From NCBI RefSeq assembly GCF_965204935.1, contig NZ_CBDBFO010000002.1: a DNA stretch of 64,000 nt, one strand, 5' to 3'. The position numbers and the translations under genes are program-made. Positions 36,543 to 44,617 of the stretch are shown here, in pieces. The notes under the pieces are model-generated. The model was not told the origin of the DNA. It was given only the letters and a program-made list of their open reading frames with translations, and made no database searches. The DNA is from Hoeflea_A sp965204935 (lineage in GTDB: Bacteria; Pseudomonadota; Alphaproteobacteria; Rhizobiales; Rhizobiaceae). Numbering within the stretch: position 1 is the stretch's first letter; every line of letters starts with the position of its first letter.

Positions 36543-36871
36543 ATGGAGTTCCTCCTGAGGCATCCGGCCGCCAGCGCGTGGTCGAGGACCAGGAGCGCAC
36601 CGCGCTTCATGAGCCGGGATGCGAATTTCGTTTGGTTTGAATGGGCGATGGCGATCCAGTCGTAACGGCCATTGTCGACGATGGTTCCGCCGGCCTCGGC
36701 GATGATTCGCAGCGCGGCACCGTCACTTTGCCACGGCGGCGCGATGACGATCAGATAAGGGCTTCGCGGAACGCCGGCCGCCAACAGGAGCACCATGGCG
36801 ACGAGCGCCGTATTGGCCAAAATGATGATCCAGCCTTTTCTTGTGACGGACAATTCCACACCACCGCACAA
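36539..36871 (-). CDS. Small membrane protein coupled to the chemoreceptor
   Basis: A 110-aa protein with one transmembrane helix near residues 15-35 (IIILANTALVAMVLLLAAG), followed by a compact domain containing YLIVIAPPWQSDGAA and a hydrophobic stretch near the end (GALLVLDHALAAGCL). I recognise no family. The stop overlaps the chemoreceptor start (ATGA), so it is probably an operon partner and may modulate the receptor. The start is uncertain: TTG at 36871 or GTG at 36859. Confidence 0.55.
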   Translation of the reverse strand: MCGGVELSVTRKGWIIILANTALVAMVLLLAAGVPRSPYLIVIAPPWQSDGAALRIIAEAGGTIVDNGRYDWIAIAHSNQTKFASRLMKRGALLVLDHALAAGCLRRNSI

Positions 36872-37076
36872 GGCCGCGCAAAATGCGGCGGTCCTTACTG
36901 AAATACATTGCTCCGGATGAGCTGGATTGGCGGCGGCTTCATGCCTCAGGAAACGCGGAGACGCGGTCTTTCAAATACCCGACCGCCTTGCGCCGCATGC
37001 GCCGGGCACCACTTTAACGGGCAATGCTTTCGGCATGGTAAACGATGCGTCGGAATGAACGGCGGTGTTGCGATCG

Positions 37077-37994
37077 TCAGGCGTGTTCTGACGTGTTGGC
37101 GAAGACGCAGTCCGGATCGTCGGCAAGTTCGTGGACGCAGTGATGCTCCAGCGACCGGGTGATCGTGGCGACGTCGCCTTCAAGACGTTCCGGCTGGATC
37201 AGATGGCCGATATTGAACTCGAAGGTCTTGCGCTTCTTGTTCAATACCTCGTGGAACACGGTCATGTCCCGCAGTTCCGTCGAGTATTTCGACAGCCAGT
37301 AGAACAGTCCGGAGTTGCGTGCCGACATGTGCACCGGAAGCACAGGAAGGTTGTAGCGCCGGGCAAGGCCCACGGCGGACTGTTTCCATGGGCGTTCGTT
37401 GAGTTTGCCGTTCGCCCAGTAGGCAATGCGGCCGGACGGGAACAGAACTGTCGCCTTGCCTTCCTCGACCGCGCGGTTGGTCAGCCGCAATGTCTCGCGT
37501 GCTTTCAGATTGCTCTTGTATTCTTCGCGCCATTCGACCGGGATGATCATTTCGACGTAGCGAGGATTGACCCGAAGGGCGTCCCGGTTTGCGAAAATCA
37601 TCATATCCGGCCGGCGATCCTTCAAAAGATCGAACACGGCGACGCCGTCGGCGATACCGGTCGGGTGGTTGCAGACCAGCACGAAGCCGCCGCTCGCCGG
37701 TATGCGGTCCTTGTTCCGCACCTGGAGCTCGAGGTTCAACAGGTTGCTGGCATACTCCATCGCATCATAGCCGGGCAGGTTGGCTATGGCATCGGCGAAC
37801 TGGATTGCCTGGCGATAGTGCAGCACGGAGTGCAGCAGCGGCCGCATGACCGGCCACAGCGGGTTCTTGACAATCTTCTGGCCGCGTTCGGCAATCAACT
37901 CGTCGACCACGTGGCCGGGCTGCCCGTAGGAAACGAGCGCAATCCGGTCTGCGAGATCATCAAAGTTCAACAGCTGGAAGCGCTTTTGGGCCAT
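37077..37994 (-). CDS. Lysophospholipid acyltransferase family protein
   Basis: A 305-aa acyltransferase of the PlsC/LPLAT superfamily. The first motif is VCNHPTGIADG, with five rather than four residues between His and Asp; the second is VLFPSGRIAYW (FPxGR), and the fourth LPVLPVHMSA. The length and NHPTG motif suit the LPLAT branch that includes some ornithine-lipid or 1-acyl-glycerol enzymes. It is likely a membrane-associated enzyme of envelope lipid metabolism; the substrate is unknown. The ATG at 37994 gives a normal N-terminus. Confidence 0.82.
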   Translation of the reverse strand: MAQKRFQLLNFDDLADRIALVSYGQPGHVVDELIAERGQKIVKNPLWPVMRPLLHSVLHYRQAIQFADAIANLPGYDAMEYASNLLNLELQVRNKDRIPASGGFVLVCNHPTGIADGVAVFDLLKDRRPDMMIFANRDALRVNPRYVEMIIPVEWREEYKSNLKARETLRLTNRAVEEGKATVLFPSGRIAYWANGKLNERPWKQSAVGLARRYNLPVLPVHMSARNSGLFYWLSKYSTELRDMTVFHEVLNKKRKTFEFNIGHLIQPERLEGDVATITRSLEHHCVHELADDPDCVFANTSEHA

Positions 37995-38230
37995 AAACAA
38001 TCCCCGCGACGGTGTAGGGTCTCTATTACAGTCAAATGTGTACTCACAATGACAGGAGCCGCCCCACCTCCATTCACCAGTTGTTAACAGTAGCATAACC
38101 GACATGCGCGACAATGCCACCGCTGTTGACTGGTGGTGACGTAATGCTTTTCGTTACCGGCTTCAAGCGGCGATTTGATGTCACAGGCCGTTCCGGCCCG
38201 ACAAACCCGAGAAAGCGGTTCACAACCGGC

Positions 38231-39172
38231 ATGAACCAGGAACGTTTTTTGATCGCCGCGCGGCCGGATCTGGCAGAACAGCTGCAGGCCTGGGCCAGAA
38301 ATTTGCAACAGGAAAGGCGTCTGTCGCCGCACACGCTGGACGCCTATCTGCGCGATATGCGGCAATTCCTGGTGTTCCTGACCGGTCATCTGGCGGGTGC
38401 GCCCGGACTATCGGATATAGGCAATCTGCACCCGGTCGACATGCGCGCCTTTCTTGCCCATCGGCGCCGCGAGGGCGCAGGCGCCCGCACGCTGGGACGC
38501 AGCCTTGCAGGCATACGCTCCTTTTTGCGGTTTCTGGAAAAAAGGAACCTTGCCAATGCCGCCGGCATCAATGCCATGCGTGCACCGAAGCAACCGAAAT
38601 CGCTGCCGAAACCGCTTTCCGACCGTCAGGCGGTCGCGGTGACGCTCCAGTCCGAGCAACTGGCCGAGGAGCCGTGGGTTGCGGCGCGCAACGCCGCCGT
38701 CCTTTCGTTGCTCTACGGCTGCGGGCTCCGCATATCGGAGGCGCTTGCGCTGGTCCCGCACGATTTCGACGGCAAACCGGTGTCGCTGAGCATTTCCGGC
38801 AAGGGCGGCAAGATGCGCATGGTGCCGCTGATTCCGGTCGCCATTGCCGCAGTACGACAGTATCGCGACCTTTGCCCCTGGCATCTGGAGGTCGAAAAAC
38901 CGCTGTTTCGCGGTGTTCGCGGCGGCAAACTCCAGCCATCCATCATCCAGAAGGAAATGCGCAAGATGCGATCGGCTCTGGGCCTGCCGGAAACCGCCAC
39001 GCCCCATGCGCTGCGGCATTCCTTTGCAACCCATCTTCTGGCCGGTGGCGGCGACCTGCGCTCCATCCAGGAACTGCTGGGCCATGCCAGCCTTTCCACG
39101 ACGCAGGTCTATACCGGTGTCGATACCGAACGGCTGCTGGAATCCTACAACAAGGCGCATCCACGCATCTGA
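38231..39172 (+). CDS. xerC: Tyrosine recombinase XerC
   Basis: Site-specific recombinase that resolves chromosome dimers at dif with XerD. The 313-aa protein has an N-terminal SAM-like domain (LSPHTLDAYLRDMRQF) and the catalytic domain: the first Arg in LYGCGLRISEAL, the Lys of the beta-hairpin in GKGGKMRMVP, HALRHSFATHLL with HxxR, and the tyrosine in TTQVYTGVD. It is divergent from the acyltransferase. The short frame from 38114 extends upstream, but the ATG at 38231 suits the family. Confidence 0.93.
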   Translation: MNQERFLIAARPDLAEQLQAWARNLQQERRLSPHTLDAYLRDMRQFLVFLTGHLAGAPGLSDIGNLHPVDMRAFLAHRRREGAGARTLGRSLAGIRSFLRFLEKRNLANAAGINAMRAPKQPKSLPKPLSDRQAVAVTLQSEQLAEEPWVAARNAAVLSLLYGCGLRISEALALVPHDFDGKPVSLSISGKGGKMRMVPLIPVAIAAVRQYRDLCPWHLEVEKPLFRGVRGGKLQPSIIQKEMRKMRSALGLPETATPHALRHSFATHLLAGGGDLRSIQELLGHASLSTTQVYTGVDTERLLESYNKAHPRI

Positions 39173-39271
39173 GCCGCTTTTACCGCCTCGCCCCAGGGCC
39201 TATAGTGGTCGGCCAACCGGACGCTACGCTTCGGATCAAGTTTCGACCACCAGCCGTTGGAGACACCGCAA

Positions 39272-40069
39272 ATGTCCGAAAACACAAGCCCTGCCGTCGA
39301 TCTCTCGCAAGCCGAGGCCGAAGTCGATCTGGCCGAAATCGGCTCGCGTGAACGCTATGACGCACTGATGCAGGTGATCCGCAACCGGGTTACCGTTCGC
39401 AAATTCGATGCGGATTTCACCGTTCCCGAGGAGCATTATGACCTCATCCTGGAAGCGGCCCGGCACGCCCCATCAGGCGCCAATGCGCAACCCTGGCACT
39501 ATGTGATTGTCCGCGACCAGGCGGTGAAGGACCAGATCGCTGAATATTTCGTCACCGAACAACGCTTCCGGGCCAAGGCGAAAATGAAGTTTCCGACCCC
39601 CGATTACCGTGGTCTTGCGACGGCGCCGGGTTTCGTCGTTGTGTGTTCGGACATGCGCTGGGTCAGCGCCTTCCCTGTCCTTAACGACGGCAGCGATCTC
39701 GACAGGATGTACAAGGAAAACGCCGAACGCATCCTCTTGCAGTCGGTCGCGGCGTCGACCATGTCGGCCCATCTTGCCGCGGCGGCGCTCGGCTACAATG
39801 TCTGGTGGGTCACAGCGATCGGCCAGGAGAACGCCCAGAATGCCATGAAGCCGCTTTTGGGCATACCCGAACAGCTCTCCGTCCTTGACATCTTCCTGTT
39901 CGGACCGCCCGCTCAAAAGCCCTATAAGCGCTGGCGCAAGGATCTGGACGACATCACCAACCGCGACCGTTTTGACCCCGGGCACCATATGAGCGATGAA
40001 GACCTCGATGACTGGATCCGCAATCGCCGTCATCGGGTGATGTACAAGGACGCCTCCAAAATAGACTAG
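39272..40069 (+). CDS. Nitroreductase family protein
   Basis: A 265-aa FMN-dependent oxidoreductase fold: RVTVRKFDADFTV, APSGANAQPWHYVIV and a C-terminal segment with LDIFLFGPPAQKPYKRW. Such proteins reduce nitro or quinone compounds, or act in cofactor metabolism; the substrate is unknown. The ATG at 39272, preceded by GGAG about 9 bases upstream, is preferred over 39257. It lies 99 bases after xerC. Confidence 0.88.
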   Translation: MSENTSPAVDLSQAEAEVDLAEIGSRERYDALMQVIRNRVTVRKFDADFTVPEEHYDLILEAARHAPSGANAQPWHYVIVRDQAVKDQIAEYFVTEQRFRAKAKMKFPTPDYRGLATAPGFVVVCSDMRWVSAFPVLNDGSDLDRMYKENAERILLQSVAASTMSAHLAAAALGYNVWWVTAIGQENAQNAMKPLLGIPEQLSVLDIFLFGPPAQKPYKRWRKDLDDITNRDRFDPGHHMSDEDLDDWIRNRRHRVMYKDASKID

Positions 40070-40239
40070 TAGACCGGTTGTCTTTGGTTGCTGGCCGCCT
40101 TTGAATCTGGGCTTTCGCGGCAAGGCAAACGCGCTGGAAGGATTTGTTAACCGAAAGCTGGCTATCGGCCCTGAGGCAATGCTCCGTTAACCGTTTGGCA
40201 CCCACTGCGCCGCTATTCTGGGTGCTGTTTGATCATCGA

Positions 40240-41334
40240 ATGGAAACGGCAATGACATTCCTTTCGCCGCCCTTGGTCCGCGCGCCCGAATTCCGCATCA
40301 ACCGGACGCTCGCGGTTGCCATCATGCTCCACTTTGTGTTCGTGGTGTCGTTCTTTGCCGTGTTGCTTCTGGCGACCGTTCGCGCCGATGCGCAAGAGAT
40401 TGCCTGCCGCGGCGACAATTTGATCGACGAGATCGGCCGCGACGATCCGGAGCTCCTTGCGGAAATTCGCAAAAAGGCGGACCAGATCCCCAACGGGAAC
40501 AGCCTCCTTTGGCGCATCGAGCGCGATGGAAGCGTGCCGTCCTGGCTTTACGGCACCATGCACGCCACCGATCCGCGAGTGCTTTCCATGTCGCCGGCGG
40601 CCCGCGCCGCCTTTGAGGGCGCGCAGACCGTTGTCGTCGAATCCTCGGAGATTACCAACCTGGAAACGGCGATGGCGTCGCTTATGACGGATCCCAGCCT
40701 GACGATGCTTGAGGCCGGAACCACGCTGCAGAGCCTGTTGAGCGAAAGCGACCTCGACGAGGTGGAGTCCGCGCTCAAGGGGCGCGGGGTGCCGATCACC
40801 TTCGTTGCCAAAATGCAGCCCTGGATGGTGTTCAGCCTGATCTCGGTGCCGGACTGTGAACTCGCGCGCCGTGCGCAGGGCGTTTCCTTCCTCGACAAGA
40901 AGCTCGCGGATGACGCGCTGGCGCAGGGAAAGACCCTCGAGGGCCTGGAAACCCTGAAAGAGCAGCTTTCCGTCCTTTCCGGGCTTCCGCTGGACGTGCA
41001 GGCGCGGCTTCTCGCCGACACCGCTACGCTCGGCGATACGCTCGATGATGTGACGGCGACCATGACCGAACTCTATCTCGATGGTCAGGTCGGCATGATC
41101 ATGCCGCTGGTTGAAGCCACCACGATCGAGCCCGACGCCGCCGATAGCGGCGCCTATGCGGAATTTGAGAAAAACCTCGTCCTGAAACGCAATCACACGA
41201 TGGCCGAGCGCGTGCTGCCCATGCTGGAGGCCGGCAACACCTTCGTTGCCGTCGGTGCTTTGCACTTGCCCGGCGAAGAGGGTCTCGTCGAACTCCTGCG
41301 AAACAGCGGATACACCATGACCGCCGTCCGGTGA
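40240..41334 (+). CDS. TraB/GumN family protein
   Basis: A 364-aa exported or membrane-anchored protein with a hydrophobic segment near residues 22-45. The TraB/GumN fold is marked by LYGTMHATDPRV (GTxH) and VAVGALHLPGEEGLVELL (GxxH). Related proteins are putative metalloproteases, some linked to envelope or polysaccharide functions; no activity is assigned here. The start at 40240 is chosen; 40252 is close and also possible. The name TraB does not imply conjugation. Confidence 0.83.
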   Translation: METAMTFLSPPLVRAPEFRINRTLAVAIMLHFVFVVSFFAVLLLATVRADAQEIACRGDNLIDEIGRDDPELLAEIRKKADQIPNGNSLLWRIERDGSVPSWLYGTMHATDPRVLSMSPAARAAFEGAQTVVVESSEITNLETAMASLMTDPSLTMLEAGTTLQSLLSESDLDEVESALKGRGVPITFVAKMQPWMVFSLISVPDCELARRAQGVSFLDKKLADDALAQGKTLEGLETLKEQLSVLSGLPLDVQARLLADTATLGDTLDDVTATMTELYLDGQVGMIMPLVEATTIEPDAADSGAYAEFEKNLVLKRNHTMAERVLPMLEAGNTFVAVGALHLPGEEGLVELLRNSGYTMTAVR

Positions 41335-41348
41335 CGGCCAGGCGATCC

Positions 41349-42761
41349 TCACATGTGAATGGGTTTGTCGTAGGCGGCGAGCGCCGCCTCCTTGACCGCC
41401 TCTGACATCGTCGGATGGGCATGGCATGTGCGGCCGAGGTCTTCCGCGCTGCCGCCGAATTCCATCAGCACGGCCGCCTCGTGGATCATCTCGCCGGCGC
41501 CGAACCCGACGATGTGAACACCCAGGACCCGGTCGTTCTTCTTGTCCGACAGCACCTTGACGAAACCGTTGGACTGCAGCATGGCCCGGGCTCGGCCATT
41601 TGCCGAGAACGGGAACTTGCCGACCTTGTATTCAACACCCTCCGTCTTCAGTTCCTCTTCCGTCTTGCCGACGGAGGCGACTTCCGGCTGGGTGTAGACG
41701 ACGCCCGGGATCACGCCGTAATTCACATGCCCAGCCTGCCCGGCCAGGATTTCCGCGACGGCAGCACCCTCATCCTCGGCCTTGTGCGCGAGCATCGGTC
41801 CGGCCACGACATCGCCGATGGCATAGATTCCGGAGATATTGGTGCGGAAATGCTCGTCGATGATCACCCGGCTGGCGTCATCGACTATCACTCCGGCCCG
41901 TTCCAGTCCGAGACCCTCCGTGTAGGGCTTGCGGCCGGTCGCCACCAGGACGACATCCGCGCTCAGTGTTTCGGCATCGCCGCCCTTCACCGGTTCAAAC
42001 GTCACCTTGGCCGATCGGCTCGTCGCTTTGACATCGGTCACCTTGCAGCCGAGCTTGAACGTCAGCCCCTGCTTGCCGAGCATGCGCTGGAATTGCTTGG
42101 AAACATCGCCATCCATGGAACCGAGGATCTTGTCGAGGAACTCGACAACCGTGACCTCGGCGCCGAGCCGAGCCCAGACCGATCCGAGCTCAAGACCGAT
42201 AACGCCGCCGCCGACAACTATCATGTGCTTGGGGACCTTCGGCAGTTCGAGTGCGCCGGTTGAGGACACGATGATCTTCTCGTCGAAATTCACGTCCACG
42301 CCGGGAATCCCGGCAACGTCCGACCCGGTCGCAATGACGATATTCTTGGTGTCGAGTTCGACGCTGTCGCCCTTGTTGTCGGTGACGGAAACCTTGCCCT
42401 TGCCGACAATGGTGCCGGTACCCGTGTAGACGTCGATCTTGTTCTTCTTCATCAGGAAAGCGACGCCATCGACATTCGACTTCACGGTCGCGTCCTTGTG
42501 CGCCATCATCTTTTCCAGATTGAGCTTCGGCTTGCCCGTATCGATGCCAAGTTCCGGAAAGGCATGCCCGGCCTCGGCAAACATATCCGAGGCATGAAGC
42601 AGCGCCTTGGAGGGGATGCATCCGATATTGAGGCATGTACCGCCGAGCGTCTCGCGCTTCTCGACCACGGCCGTTTTCAGACCGAGCTGCGCTGCCTTGA
42701 TTGCGCACACATAGCCACCCGGACCGGTTCCGATCACGATGACGTCGTATGGTTCAGCCAT
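41349..42761 (-). CDS. lpd: Dihydrolipoyl dehydrogenase
   Basis: E3 component of 2-oxoglutarate dehydrogenase (and possibly other complexes), reoxidising dihydrolipoamide with FAD and NAD. The 470-aa protein has the FAD motif GTGPGGYVCA, the redox disulfide in GGTCLNIGCIPSK, the NAD motif GGGVIGLELGSVW and the C-terminal HAHPTMSEA with the catalytic His. The ATG at 42761 is preferred to a TTG at 42764. It is last in the mdh-suc-lpd cluster. Confidence 0.96.
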   Translation of the reverse strand: MAEPYDVIVIGTGPGGYVCAIKAAQLGLKTAVVEKRETLGGTCLNIGCIPSKALLHASDMFAEAGHAFPELGIDTGKPKLNLEKMMAHKDATVKSNVDGVAFLMKKNKIDVYTGTGTIVGKGKVSVTDNKGDSVELDTKNIVIATGSDVAGIPGVDVNFDEKIIVSSTGALELPKVPKHMIVVGGGVIGLELGSVWARLGAEVTVVEFLDKILGSMDGDVSKQFQRMLGKQGLTFKLGCKVTDVKATSRSAKVTFEPVKGGDAETLSADVVLVATGRKPYTEGLGLERAGVIVDDASRVIIDEHFRTNISGIYAIGDVVAGPMLAHKAEDEGAAVAEILAGQAGHVNYGVIPGVVYTQPEVASVGKTEEELKTEGVEYKVGKFPFSANGRARAMLQSNGFVKVLSDKKNDRVLGVHIVGFGAGEMIHEAAVLMEFGGSAEDLGRTCHAHPTMSEAVKEAALAAYDKPIHM

Positions 42762-42792
42762 CAAACTTTCCTTTTCATCCTTTATTCGCCGC

Positions 42793-43296
42793 CTATTCGA
42801 GGCAGGCCAGTAGCGTGAGTGTGTCGATCGGCTCGTCCGGCAGTCTTGCCGCCATATCCGGTGCCCGTTCCTTGACTGCGGAATAGAGGCCGTCGAGCTT
42901 CAACAGGCCGGCAGCCGGCTGATCCGAGGCCGGCAGCGGTCCGGAGTCACCATCGGTGTCGACGCCGTGGACGGCTCCCTGCCATACGGTGCAGGCTTCC
43001 AGCTGGGCGCCGGTGACGTCGCCCTCCGGGCAGTCGTCCAAAACAACGCCCGCCATGCCGTCCTCTTCCTCGGCCGGATAGACGAACCCGTCGAGGCGGC
43101 CGTCTTGTCCCTCGATCAGCAGGCTGAAACTGAGATCGGCAGATCCGGCAAATTCAAGCAGCACCGATTGCTCCGGTGTTCCGTAGCCGGCAAGGGCTTG
43201 CGGGCAGTTGCGTGCGCCAGTGCTGTCCGCCCAGCCCGGTGCTGCGGCCAAAAAGGCCGCTGCAAGGACGAATGCGGGAAAGCGCAGCGTGTTCAT
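42793..43296 (-). CDS. Small secreted protein between sucB and lpd
   Basis: A 167-aa protein with an N-terminal signal peptide (about residues 1-23, ending PGWADSTG). The mature part has four or five cysteines (NCPQAL, VVLDDCPEGD, QLEACTVWQG, LLACLE) and many acidic residues. I do not recognise a family. It lies in the gap between sucB and lpd on the same strand, so it may be cotranscribed with the TCA cluster, but its role is unknown. Confidence 0.6.
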   Translation of the reverse strand: MNTLRFPAFVLAAAFLAAAPGWADSTGARNCPQALAGYGTPEQSVLLEFAGSADLSFSLLIEGQDGRLDGFVYPAEEEDGMAGVVLDDCPEGDVTGAQLEACTVWQGAVHGVDTDGDSGPLPASDQPAAGLLKLDGLYSAVKERAPDMAARLPDEPIDTLTLLACLE

Positions 43297-43305
43297 CGGT
43301 GTCCG

Positions 43306-44568
43306 TTAGAGATCCAGCACAAGACGTTCCGGGTCTTCCAGGCTTTCCTTGACTCGGACCAGGAACGTCACGGCCTCCTTGCCGTCGACAATGCGGTGAT
43401 CATAGGAAAGCGCCAGATACATCATCGGCCTGATAACCACCTGTCCGCCGAGCGCGACGGGCCGTTCCTGGATCTTGTGCATGCCCAGAATGCCGGACTG
43501 GGGCGCATTGAGGATCGGTGAAGACATCAGCGATCCATAGACACCGCCATTGGAGATGGTGAATGTCCCGCCCTGCATGTCGGCCATGCTGAGCTCGCCA
43601 TTGCGGGCCGCAAGACCAAGCCGTCCGATCTCCTGCTCGATCCCGGCAATCGACCTGCGGTCGGCATCGCGCACCACCGGAACAACCAAACCCTTGTCCG
43701 TTCCAACGGCAACACCGACATGGCAGAAGTTCTTGTAGATGATATCGGTACCATCGATCTCGGCATTGACGGCCGGGATTTCTTTCAACGCATGACAGAC
43801 AGCCTTGGTGAAGAAGCCCATGAAACCGAGTTTCACGCCGTGCTTCTTCTCAAACAGCTCCTTGTACTTCTTGCGAAGGTCCATGACGGCAGTCATGTCC
43901 ACCTCATTGTAGGTGGTCAGCATCGCCGCCGTGTTCTGAGCATCTTTCAGGCGCCGGGCAATCGTCTGGCGCAGACGGGTCATCTTGACCCGTTCCTCGC
44001 GTGCCTCGTCCTCGCCCGTGGACGGTGCCCGGGCCGATGCCGGAGCAGCCGGAGCAGGTTCCGTGATGCCTTTCGCAAGAGCATCGATCACATCGCCCTT
44101 CAGCACCTGTCCGCGTTTGCCGCTACCATCGACCTGATCAACCGAAATGCTGTTTTCGGCCATCATCTTGGCCGCCGACGGAGCGGGCGGCATATCCGTC
44201 CCCTGCGGCGCGGCCGCGGCGGGTGTGGCTTCGGCCTTCGCGACATCTGCATCGAACTCGGCGGAATTGCTTTCGACCGGCGTTTGTGTGGCAGCTGGCG
44301 CAGCGGCGGCCGTCGGTGCCGCGGCGGCGGCACCCTCGGCGATCTGGCCGAGCAGAGCGTCGACCTCGACGGTGTCGCCCTCATTGGCAATGATCTCGGA
44401 CAGCGTGCCGGCAGCAGGCGCCGGCACCTCGATCGTGACCTTGTCTGTTTCAAGTTCGACCAGAGGCTCATCGGTGGCGATCGCATCGCCGACCTTCTTG
44501 AACCAGGTTCCGATTGTCGCCTCGGTGACCGATTCTCCGAGAGTGGGAACGCGAATTTCTGTGGCCAT
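43306..44568 (-). CDS. sucB: Dihydrolipoyllysine-residue succinyltransferase (E2 of 2-oxoglutarate dehydrogenase)
   Basis: Transfers the succinyl group from the lipoyl arm to CoA. The 420-aa protein has an N-terminal lipoyl domain with the modified lysine in ELETDKVTIEVPAP, a long Ala/Pro linker, the peripheral-subunit binding segment (ISVDQVDGSGKRGQVLKGDV) and the catalytic domain ending LALSYDHRIVDGKEAVTFL. It sits between sucA and lpd in the minus-strand cluster. Confidence 0.97.
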   Translation of the reverse strand: MATEIRVPTLGESVTEATIGTWFKKVGDAIATDEPLVELETDKVTIEVPAPAAGTLSEIIANEGDTVEVDALLGQIAEGAAAAAPTAAAAPAATQTPVESNSAEFDADVAKAEATPAAAAPQGTDMPPAPSAAKMMAENSISVDQVDGSGKRGQVLKGDVIDALAKGITEPAPAAPASARAPSTGEDEAREERVKMTRLRQTIARRLKDAQNTAAMLTTYNEVDMTAVMDLRKKYKELFEKKHGVKLGFMGFFTKAVCHALKEIPAVNAEIDGTDIIYKNFCHVGVAVGTDKGLVVPVVRDADRRSIAGIEQEIGRLGLAARNGELSMADMQGGTFTISNGGVYGSLMSSPILNAPQSGILGMHKIQERPVALGGQVVIRPMMYLALSYDHRIVDGKEAVTFLVRVKESLEDPERLVLDL

Positions 44569-44617
44569 CGTATTCAGTTTCCGTTTGTCAGTTCAGGACA
44601 GGATGGGCACGCGGCTG

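Noticed and set aside
40240..41334. Conjugation protein TraB
   Set aside because: The TraB/GumN name covers a fold; no conjugation genes lie nearby and the protein has the GTxH/GxxH signature.
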